Shown: piece after piece, positions 1 through 4,878 of the stretch
How positions within the stretch are numbered: the first letter of the stretch is position 1
How the letters are laid out: every line of letters starts with the position of its first letter
Origin: Altererythrobacter sp.
GTDB taxonomy: Bacteria; Pseudomonadota; Alphaproteobacteria; Sphingomonadales; Sphingomonadaceae
Reading direction: 5' to 3'
DNA length: 5,438 bases
NCBI GenBank assembly: GCA_024636575.1
Contig: JAGXGU010000175.1
Coordinates: 1-5,438 of the forward strand
Translations under genes and position numbers: made by a program
Notes under the pieces: generated by a model
The model's database searches: none
The model's input: only the letters and a program-made list of their open reading frames with translations
Told to the model about the DNA's origin: nothing

Positions 1-885
1 ACCCCGCACATCCGCCTGTCCCGGATGTTTCCGGACCACGAGGTGTGGATTAAATCGGAACGATCAAATCCCGGCGGGTCGATCAAGGACCGTATTGCGC
101 TATCGATGATCGAAGCAGCCGAAAAATCCGGCGATCTGAAGCCCGGCGGCACGATTATCGAGCCGACATCCGGCAACACCGGGGTCGGTCTGGCCATGGT
201 TGCTGCAGTCAAGGGCTACACCCTGTTGCTGGTGATGCCCGAATCGATGTCGGTCGAACGCCGGCGGTTGATGCTGGCCTATGGCGCGAAATTCGACCTG
301 ACGGACAAGGCCAAGGGAATGAAGGGCGCAATCGAGCGCGCGCAGGAACTGGTCGAACAGACCGAAGGCGCGTGGATGCCCCAGCAATTCGACAATCCCG
401 CCAATGTCGCCATACATGTCGCAACCACGTCCCAGGAAATTCTGCATGATTTCGCAGATAATCCGATCGATGTCATGATCACCGGTGTCGGCACGGGCGG
501 TCACCTGACTGGCTGCGCAGAGGAACTGAAGCGCCACTGGCCGCAATTGAAGGCCTTCGCTGTCGAACCTGAACTGTCACCGGTTATCGCAGGCGGCAAA
601 CCCGGACCTCACCCGATCCAGGGCATCGGGGCGGGTTTCATCCCGAGCAATCTGCACACACAGGCAATCGACGGTTCCATTCAGGTGGATGCTGAAAAGG
701 CGAAGGAAATGGCCCGGCGCTCGGCATCCGAGGAGGGGCTGCTGGTGGGGATTTCCAGCGGTGCGACATTGGCAGCGATTGCGGCGAAACTGCCGGATTT
801 GGCACCCGGAACCCGTATTCTGGGGTTCAATTATGATACCGGAGAACGTTACCTGTCTGTCCCGGATTTCCTGCCGACGGAATAG
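1..885 (+). CDS. cysK: Cysteine synthase A (O-acetylserine sulfhydrylase), 5'-partial
   Basis: Makes L-cysteine from O-acetyl-L-serine and sulfide; a PLP-dependent cytosolic enzyme, usually a homodimer, at the last step of sulfur assimilation. The reading frame is open from base 1, so the ATG at 25 is internal: the residues before it (TPHIRLSR) match the family's IGNTP-x-(I/V)RL N-terminus. In visible numbering (294 residues), SNPGGSIKDR holds the Schiff-base lysine K29; compared with the usual K41/42, about 12 residues are missing. TSGNTG (56-61) is the substrate/PLP loop, GVGTGGHLTG (162-171) the phosphate-binding glycine loop, GIGAGFIP (208-215) a CysK signature, and GISSGAT (250-256) supplies the serine facing the PLP ring nitrogen. 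There is no CBS or other extra domain, and the end (YLSVPDFLPTE) is normal. It converges on the acyl-CoA dehydrogenase across a shared terminator. CysM or a cystathionine beta-synthase is less likely given length and motifs. Start, RBS and promoter lie outside the window. Confidence 0.95.
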   Translation, partial: TPHIRLSRMFPDHEVWIKSERSNPGGSIKDRIALSMIEAAEKSGDLKPGGTIIEPTSGNTGVGLAMVAAVKGYTLLLVMPESMSVERRRLMLAYGAKFDLTDKAKGMKGAIERAQELVEQTEGAWMPQQFDNPANVAIHVATTSQEILHDFADNPIDVMITGVGTGGHLTGCAEELKRHWPQLKAFAVEPELSPVIAGGKPGPHPIQGIGAGFIPSNLHTQAIDGSIQVDAEKAKEMARRSASEEGLLVGISSGATLAAIAAKLPDLAPGTRILGFNYDTGERYLSVPDFLPTE

Positions 886-905
886 TGGCGGCGAATTTCA
901 AGCAC

Positions 906-944
906 AAAAAAGGGCGCCCACGCAAGCGGGCGCCCTTTCTGTTT
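906..944. terminator. Bidirectional Rho-independent terminator between convergent genes
   Basis: An 11-bp perfect stem, AAAGGGCGCCC (909-919) with GGGCGCCCTTT (928-938), encloses an 8-base loop whose centre can close as C-GCAA-G, a GNRA-type tetraloop. On the plus strand it is followed by a T-rich run (TTTCTGTTT) and so can end cysK transcripts, starting 23 bases after the cysK stop. On the minus strand the run of A at 906-911 becomes six T, giving a stronger terminator for the acyl-CoA dehydrogenase unit whose stop is at 959-961. One element thus serves both genes. Confidence 0.9.
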
Positions 945-958
945 GTGCAAAGTGAAGA

Positions 959-2764
959 TCAGGCCGCAGTGGCGAAATCTTCTTCCTTCAGCGCCATCAT
1001 CGATGCAGCACCACTTTCGATCTTGCGGCGCAATGCACCGGCATCCGGAATGAACCGATCGGCGAAATAGCGGGCGGTGGTCAGCTTGGCTTCGTAGAAT
1101 GCCGCATCATCACTGCCGGCAGCCAATTTGGCGGCGGCGACTTTCGCCATCCGCAGCCACATCAGGCCGAGCGATACGATGCCCATGATGTGCATGTAAT
1201 GGTGCGCGCCGGCGCCTAGATCGTTCGGGTTCTGCATCGCGTGCTGCATGAACCACATCGTCGCGGCCTTCTGGTCTGTCAGCGCCTTGTCCAGCGCTTC
1301 GGCAATTGGCCTCAGCGTTTCGTCATTCCTGGCCGAGGCAATTTCCTCGTCCACCGTTTTGAAGAACGCCTGGATTGCCGCGCCGCCCTTGTGGGCCAGT
1401 TTTCGGCCGCACAGATCCATCGCCTGCACCCCGTTGGTGCCTTCGTAGATCATCGCGATGCGCGAATCGCGGACGAATTGCTCCATGCCCCACTCCGCAA
1501 TATATCCGTGACCGCCATAGACCTGCTGCATGTTGTTGGCGATGTCATAACCCTTGTCAGTGCCGTAACCCTTGATCACCGGGGTCAGCAGGCTGATGAT
1601 CATGTCGGCTTCTTCACGCTCCTGCTCGGTCTGCGCCTTGTGGGTCAGATCGACCTGCAGCGCCCCCCACAATGCCAGTGCACGCATCCCTTCGGTGAAT
1701 GCCTTGGCATCCATCAGCATCCGCCGAACATCCGGGTGGACGAAGATCGGATCAGCCTGTGCCTGCGGTTCTGCCGGACCAGTCAGCGCGCGGCCCTGGC
1801 GGCGATCCAGCGCGTAAGCCACCGCATTCTGATAGGAAATTTCCGCCTGCGCGAGGCCCTGGATACCCACGCCGAGCCGGGCGGCATTCATCATGATGAA
1901 CATCGCGGCGAGGCCCTTGTTTTCCTCGCCAACCATCCAGCCCGTGGCGCCGTCATAATTCATCAGGCAGGTGGAATTGCCGTGGATGCCCATCTTTTCT
2001 TCGATGGAACCGCACATCACCCCGTTGCGCGCGCCGGGATTGCCTTCCGCATCGACAAGGAATTTGGGAACGATGAACAGCGATATACCCTTCGAACTGT
2101 CAGGCGCGCCGGGGGTCTTGGCCAGCACCAGGTGGATGATATTCTCGGACATGTCATGCTCGCCAGCGGAGATGAAAATCTTTGTTCCGGTGATTGCATA
2201 GGAACCATCCGCCTGCGGTTCCGCCTTGGTGCGGATCATGCCCAGATCGGTGCCGCAATGCGGCTCGGTCAGGTTCATGGTGCCGGTCCATTCGCCGGAA
2301 ATCATCTTGGGAAGGTACATTTCCTTCTGTTCGTCCGATCCCTTTGCAGTAATCGCGGAAATTGCGCCCGCGGTCAGGCCGGGATACATGGCAAAGGCCT
2401 GATTGGACGCAGCCATGAATTCCTCAACCACAAAGCCCAGGACATGCGGCATGCCCTGCCCGCCGAATTCTTCGGGCTGCGCAATCGTGCCCCAACCCGA
2501 TTCGCGATACTGCCCAAAGGCCTTCTTGAAACCGGTAGGCGTGGTAACGCTCCCATCGGCATGACGGGTGCAGCCTTCACGGTCGCCAACCTGATTAAGC
2601 GGGTGCAGAACCTCGGCGCAGAATTTGCCGGCTTCGTTGATGACCGTGTCGATCATATCTGCCGATGCATGTTCAAAGCCGGGCAAATTGCCGTAGCTGG
2701 CCAGATCAAGCATTTCATTGACAACAAAGCGCGTATCACGCGTCGGGGCGGTATAGGTTGGCAT
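959..2764 (-). CDS. Acyl-CoA dehydrogenase with C-terminal extension (DmdC-like family)
   Basis: FAD enzyme that oxidises an acyl-CoA to the 2,3-enoyl-CoA, passing electrons to ETF; cytosolic. At 601 residues it is much longer than classic ~380-residue enzymes and matches the ~600-residue family that includes 3-methylmercaptopropionyl-CoA dehydrogenase DmdC and many sphingomonad FadE-like proteins. Visible order: N-terminal extension and helical domain (about 1-155), flavin-contacting beta domain with MNLTEPHCGTDLG (163-175) and ITGTKIFISAGEHD (191-204), C-terminal helical domain with RLGVGIQGLAQAE (296-308), GTDKG and QQVYGGHGYIAEWGMEQ (413-429), then IYEGTNGVQ (439-447), whose E441 lines up with the catalytic glutamate (E435) of DmdC, and an extra helical C-terminal domain to the end. 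The ATG has an AAAGGA Shine-Dalgarno seven bases upstream. It lies 36 bases after a MerR gene on the same strand, implying co-transcription and regulation. Substrate cannot be set from sequence: medium/long-chain, aromatic or methylmercaptopropionyl-CoA are all possible. Confidence 0.93.
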   Translation of the reverse strand: MPTYTAPTRDTRFVVNEMLDLASYGNLPGFEHASADMIDTVINEAGKFCAEVLHPLNQVGDREGCTRHADGSVTTPTGFKKAFGQYRESGWGTIAQPEEFGGQGMPHVLGFVVEEFMAASNQAFAMYPGLTAGAISAITAKGSDEQKEMYLPKMISGEWTGTMNLTEPHCGTDLGMIRTKAEPQADGSYAITGTKIFISAGEHDMSENIIHLVLAKTPGAPDSSKGISLFIVPKFLVDAEGNPGARNGVMCGSIEEKMGIHGNSTCLMNYDGATGWMVGEENKGLAAMFIMMNAARLGVGIQGLAQAEISYQNAVAYALDRRQGRALTGPAEPQAQADPIFVHPDVRRMLMDAKAFTEGMRALALWGALQVDLTHKAQTEQEREEADMIISLLTPVIKGYGTDKGYDIANNMQQVYGGHGYIAEWGMEQFVRDSRIAMIYEGTNGVQAMDLCGRKLAHKGGAAIQAFFKTVDEEIASARNDETLRPIAEALDKALTDQKAATMWFMQHAMQNPNDLGAGAHHYMHIMGIVSLGLMWLRMAKVAAAKLAAGSDDAAFYEAKLTTARYFADRFIPDAGALRRKIESGAASMMALKEEDFATAA

Positions 2765-2771
2765 AGTTAAG

Positions 2772-2777
2772 TCCTTT
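2772..2777 (-). promoter_or_regulatory. Ribosome binding site of the acyl-CoA dehydrogenase
   Basis: On the minus strand AAAGGA sits seven bases before the ATG at 2764, in the 36-base gap after the MerR stop. It fixes the start and allows independent translation within a shared transcript. No convincing promoter is seen in this gap. Confidence 0.75.
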
Positions 2778-2800
2778 ATGGAGAGGGCTTGGGTAAGGGA

Positions 2801-3283
2801 TCAGCTTTCAGTGCTATCCACATCAAGGCGTTCGATCTGTTTGATGAAATCAGACAATTCGCTGATCGATGAATCGATATCGTCCCGCTGCGCCTTCAAT
2901 TTCGCGACATGGCGGCGGCAGCGGTCGATGGTGACACGGCGCTGTTCCACGCGGCCATCGTCCAGATCATACAGATCGATCATTTCGCGGATTTCGGTCA
3001 GGCTGAAGCCAACATTCTTGGCCCGCATGATCCACGCCAGCCGCGCCCGATCACGCTTGGAATAAACCCGCGTCAATCCAATACGGGCCGGGGCAACCAG
3101 GCCTTCATCCTCGTAAAAACGAAGCGCGCGGGCAGTACAGTCGAATTCGGATGTCAGATCCGAAATGCTGAACTGTTCGCGCGATAATATGTCAGGCCGT
3201 TCCAGATGCGCACCAGCATGGCGGGCATGGCCGGAATGATCTTTGGCGGTTTCAAGCGGTTTGGCGTGGACTGCGTTTGGCAT
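2801..3283 (-). CDS. MerR-family transcriptional regulator, LiuR-like
   Basis: DNA-binding regulator of the MerR family, expected to bind as a dimer to a palindrome in its target promoters. From the ATG at 3283 it is 160 residues: a polar, His-rich leader (1-36, with H6, H16, H19, H22 and H26), a winged helix-turn-helix with FSISDLTSEFDC and RALRFYEDEGL (38-62), a wing around RIGLTRVYSKRDRARL (67-82), VGFSLTEIREMIDLYDL (91-107) and a likely coiled-coil dimer helix (about 110-150). No C-terminal cysteine cluster for metals is present (only C122), so an acyl-CoA-type ligand or none is more likely than a metal; this is inference. The RxYxxRDRARL and FSLxEIxEMIDLYD style recalls LiuR regulators of branched-chain/acyl-CoA catabolism, fitting the downstream dehydrogenase. 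A GTG at 3289 is the alternative start: an AAAGG lies 11 bases before it but 17 before the ATG. No later in-frame start would preserve the HTH. Confidence 0.9.
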   Translation of the reverse strand: MPNAVHAKPLETAKDHSGHARHAGAHLERPDILSREQFSISDLTSEFDCTARALRFYEDEGLVAPARIGLTRVYSKRDRARLAWIMRAKNVGFSLTEIREMIDLYDLDDGRVEQRRVTIDRCRRHVAKLKAQRDDIDSSISELSDFIKQIERLDVDSTES

Positions 3284-3289
3284 GACCAC

Positions 3290-3318
3290 GGTCTATCTAA
3301 CCTTTACGTAAAGGTCAA
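3290..3318 (-). promoter_or_regulatory. Candidate promoter of the MerR-dehydrogenase unit
   Basis: On the minus strand TTGACC (3318-3313) can serve as a -35 box; 17 bases on is TAGACC (3295-3290), a weak -10. The palindrome lies in the spacer and overlaps the -35, as MerR operators usually do. The -35 overlaps the last codons of hisI (GAT TGA CC). Start of transcription would fall near 3283, at or very close to the ATG, suggesting a leaderless or nearly leaderless message. The -10 match is poor, so readthrough from hisI may also contribute. Confidence 0.4.
3300..3315. promoter_or_regulatory. Perfect palindrome, candidate MerR/LiuR-type operator
   Basis: ACCTTTACGTAAAGGT is a perfect 16-base inverted repeat in the gap between the hisI stop (3315-3317) and the MerR start. 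Its position just upstream of a MerR gene is what autoregulation would give, and the TTTACGTAAA core resembles what I recall of LiuR sites in proteobacteria. No second copy was seen in the window, including in the gap before the acyl-CoA dehydrogenase, so the site would govern the regulator-dehydrogenase unit as a whole. The function is inferred; the palindrome is directly visible. Confidence 0.7.
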
Positions 3319-3698
3319 TCAGATTTGCGTTTTAGTTCACCGCCCACGAGTTCACGGTAAAAACATTCACGCGCGCCGGTGTGGCAGGTGGGCCCGGCAG
3401 GGGTGCATTCCAGAACCAACGAATCCTGGTCGCAATCGACCATAATCCTCACCACGGAGAGAGTGTTGCCCGAACTCTCCCCCTTCATCCATAATTTCCC
3501 GCGGGACCTTGAATGGAAATGTGCCAACCCGGTTTCGCGGGTCTTGTCGATCGCCAATTGGTCCATCATTGCAACCATCAGGACGGCCCTGGTATCAGCA
3601 TTCACGACAACTACGGTCAATAACCCATTGGAATCAAACTTGGGCATGAATACATTGCCCGTTTCCCGATCAGAATTGCCGGAGCTCTCAATTGTCAC
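3315..3698 (-). CDS. hisI: Phosphoribosyl-AMP cyclohydrolase
   Basis: Third step of histidine biosynthesis: hydrolyses the adenine ring of N1-(5-phosphoribosyl)-AMP to give ProFAR; a cytosolic zinc- and magnesium-dependent homodimer. It is 127 residues, a stand-alone HisI domain with no HisE part, as is usual in alphaproteobacteria. Key motifs: HSRSRGKLWMKGESSGN (62-78), the substrate-binding stretch; DCDQD (88-92), whose D88, D90 and D92 match the magnesium aspartates; and C89, C105 and C112, whose 16- and 7-residue spacing equals that of the three zinc cysteines of the archaeal enzyme. All catalytic residues appear present. The start is a GTG at 3698 with a good GGAAGGA site six bases upstream; the alternative ATG (M18) would still leave the domain intact. 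No other his gene is in the window. The stop codon abuts the palindrome upstream of the MerR gene, so hisI readthrough could enter the regulator. Confidence 0.95.
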   Translation of the reverse strand: MTIESSGNSDRETGNVFMPKFDSNGLLTVVVVNADTRAVLMVAMMDQLAIDKTRETGLAHFHSRSRGKLWMKGESSGNTLSVVRIMVDCDQDSLVLECTPAGPTCHTGARECFYRELVGGELKRKSD

Positions 3699-3704
3699 AA
3701 ATCG

Positions 3705-3711
3705 TCCTTCC
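3705..3711 (-). promoter_or_regulatory. Ribosome binding site of hisI supporting a GTG start
   Basis: On the minus strand GGAAGGA lies six bases before the GTG at 3698. This strong match is the reason for choosing the GTG over the in-frame ATG 17 codons later. Confidence 0.75.
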
Positions 3712-3755
3712 CGTGGCCGGTTCGCCGCGTCGTGGCGTCAAATATGGATGTTGCA

Positions 3756-3785
3756 GGATAACAACAGACGTAGCGTAAAATCCAA
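3756..3785 (-). promoter_or_regulatory. Candidate hisI promoter
   Basis: On the minus strand TTGGAT (3785-3780) and TTATCC (3761-3756) are spaced by 18 bases, in the most AT-rich part of the gap upstream of hisI. Transcription would start near 3749, giving a leader of about 50 bases. Both hexamers are imperfect and other pairings exist nearby, so this is only a candidate. Confidence 0.3.
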
Positions 3786-3956
3786 ATGAAATTCTCAAGG
3801 CACTTTGATGTTAATCGGCTTGATGGAATGTAGCGACCGTGGTTCGAAAGGGCCACCCACCGAATGGCGGTGCCGCTAGAGCGCCAGGTTCAGGGGAATA
3901 TGGAGATGCAGCCCGCTCACGCGTTGGCGCCTCCAAACGATGAGGGATTGGATCCG

Positions 3957-3982
3957 GGTAATCTTCTGGGGGGATGATTACC
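3957..3982. repeat. Inverted repeat GGTAATC / GATTACC
   Basis: GGTAATC (3957-3963) and GATTACC (3976-3982) form a perfect 7-bp stem; one mismatch further in, TC/GA can extend it around a G-rich loop. GGATCC lies just outside on both sides (3950-3955 and 3995-4000) and, being self-complementary, could pair as an outer stem. No T run follows on either strand, so it is not a standard terminator. Role unknown. Confidence 0.5.
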
Positions 3983-4011
3983 ATACCGCAAGGCGGATCC
4001 AGCATTAATCG

Positions 4012-4824
4012 TCACGTGGCGCCCGGGTCCGGATCGGACCCGGGCGTTATGTTTTCCGGCCGCAAATCCAGTGCTTCATCCATCACCCGGGCAAAACAGG
4101 CGATGAGAACCTTGTTCGCGCCAGCTTTCTTCAGGGCCGTCAAGCATGCATCGCTCGTCGCGCCGCTGGTAAACACATCGTCCACCAGCATGATGTTCGC
4201 TCCCTTAATCCGTTCAACCTGCCCTGCAGGGACTGTAATCGCCCCGGACAGTGCCCGTGCCCTGGCTTTCTTGCCCAGCCCGCCCAGCGAAGGTGTGGCC
4301 TTGCTGCGGACCAGCCCGTCGATCACCAACCGGGCCTGCGTCAACTTCGCCAGTTCCCCCGCCAGCAGCGCCGCCTGATTATATCCCCGGTGCCACAGCC
4401 TCCAGCGGTGGAGCGGAACCGGTATGATCAACCAATCGCCTTCCAACCGAGGAAGACGCGCGGCGATCAGCCGGGCCAGCATCGGGGCCATTGCGATCCG
4501 GCGGCCGTGCTTGAAAGCCAGCACCAGTTTGCGCGATGCCGGATTGTACAGCGTCGCGGCGGCAATCCCGTCATGCCTGGGCGGTCTGGCCAGGCAAGGG
4601 GCACATAATGCGCCCGCCACCACCGAACCACCGCCGAAGGGCCGCTGGCAAGCCGCGCAACTCGGTTCGCCCGGGATTTGCAATTGCGACCAGCACGGCG
4701 CGCATAACCCCTGTTGGCCTGCGATACTGCCGCCGCATAGCGGGCAGCGGGGCGGGAAAATCAGATCGACGATCGGCGCAGTGGTTTCCGCAAGATTTGC
4801 CGCGATGATCGATCCCAGGGACAT
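4012..4824 (-). CDS. comF: ComF-family phosphoribosyltransferase (double zinc-ribbon)
   Basis: Member of the ComF/GntX family: an N-terminal zinc-binding part joined to a type I phosphoribosyltransferase fold; linked to DNA uptake in competent bacteria but widespread elsewhere, with no settled reaction. From the ATG at 4824 it is 270 residues. CPLC (27-30) with CAPC (41-44), and CAAC (56-59) with CAPC (74-77), give two four-cysteine zinc sites. Then follow LAFKHGRR (102-109), IPVPLHRWRLWHRGYNQA (134-151), which is the family hallmark, and the PRPP-binding loop VDDVFTSGAT (214-223) with the paired aspartates D215 and D216. A TTG at 4869 would add 15 residues, but AGGA eight bases before the ATG and the usual family N-terminus favour the ATG. 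The C-terminal ALDLRPENITPGSDPDPGAT tail is encoded partly by a GC hairpin. It is divergent from the NDUFAF5-like gene. Its role here is unknown; no other competence gene is visible. Confidence 0.92.
   Translation of the reverse strand: MSLGSIIAANLAETTAPIVDLIFPPRCPLCGGSIAGQQGLCAPCWSQLQIPGEPSCAACQRPFGGGSVVAGALCAPCLARPPRHDGIAAATLYNPASRKLVLAFKHGRRIAMAPMLARLIAARLPRLEGDWLIIPVPLHRWRLWHRGYNQAALLAGELAKLTQARLVIDGLVRSKATPSLGGLGKKARARALSGAITVPAGQVERIKGANIMLVDDVFTSGATSDACLTALKKAGANKVLIACFARVMDEALDLRPENITPGSDPDPGAT
4020..4055 (+). terminator. Strong hairpin with rightward T-rich tail, inside the comF 3' end
   Basis: CGCCCGGGTCCG (4020-4031) and CGGACCCGGGCG (4035-4046) form a perfect 12-bp stem with a GAT loop. 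On the plus strand it is followed by TTATGTTTT, the shape of a Rho-independent terminator facing rightward, antisense to comF. On the minus strand the hairpin covers the last codons of comF (the DPDPGA tail) and ends just before the stop, with no T run after it, so it is a poor terminator for comF itself, though it could protect the 3' end of its message. Confidence 0.5.
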
Positions 4825-4878
4825 GGCGTCCGTCCTGCCGTGCTTGCGCTGGGCTGGCAAGCGCGGCAAAGCGCAGCG
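4825..4878. promoter_or_regulatory. Short divergent intergenic region between comF and the NDUFAF5-like gene
   Basis: Only 54 bases separate the two divergent starts, so each promoter must lie within this space or inside the neighbour. On the minus strand AGGA (4836-4833) is the comF ribosome site. The plus-strand gene has no clear Shine-Dalgarno site. Short inverted repeats CTTGC/GCAAG (4843-4847, 4857-4861) and TGCGCT/AGCGCA (4845-4850, 4870-4875) overlap each other and might form alternative structures. No good -35/-10 pair is seen. Confidence 0.4.

Larger units (their letters stand above)
3699..4011. other. 313-base gap between hisI and comF without a convincing gene
   Basis: The part nearest hisI (about 3740-3830) is AT-richer and can hold promoters in either direction; on the plus strand TTGCAG (3751-3756) and TAAAAT (3776-3781) form a loose pair 19 bases apart. 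A 23-codon frame with a CAAGG ribosome site starts at 3808 (+). Further right are small inverted repeats: CACCG/CGGTG (3858-3862, 3868-3872), CGCT/AGCG near 3874-3883, and a larger one at 3957-3982 between two GGATCC sites. A 64-codon minus-strand frame (4005-3811) lacks a ribosome site and looks like chance. No tRNA, riboswitch or mobile-element end was recognised. Confidence 0.6.

Noticed and set aside
1..2764. Idea that cysK and the DmdC-like dehydrogenase form a joint sulfur-metabolism cluster
   Set aside because: They are convergent and separated by a terminator, and the dehydrogenase's substrate is unknown; no sulfur-specific partner (DmdA, DmdB or DmdD type) is present.
1241..2770. 509-codon plus-strand open frame opposite the acyl-CoA dehydrogenase
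   Set aside because: It is the antisense shadow of a long gene with strong GC third-position bias; its protein is rich in His, Arg and Gly with no recognisable domain, whereas the opposite strand encodes a complete, motif-rich dehydrogenase.
2769..2790. Imperfect inverted repeat (AAGCCCT / AGGACTT) before the acyl-CoA dehydrogenase, considered as a second MerR operator
   Set aside because: Only six of seven outer pairs match, the centre does not pair and it shares little with the 16-base palindrome; it mostly reflects the ribosome site.
3830..3860. GGTTCGAA stretch resembling the T-loop of a tRNA or an attachment site
   Set aside because: The flanking bases do not form the required 5-bp T stem and no acceptor, anticodon or D arm can be built around it.
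3811..4005. 64-codon minus-strand open frame in the hisI-comF gap
   Set aside because: No ribosome site, a proline-rich composition without a recognisable motif, and overlap with hairpins; likely chance.
4822..4869. TTG start for comF giving a 285-residue protein
   Set aside because: The ATG at 4824 has an AGGA site at good spacing and matches the family N-terminus; the extension would leave only 9 bases before the divergent start.
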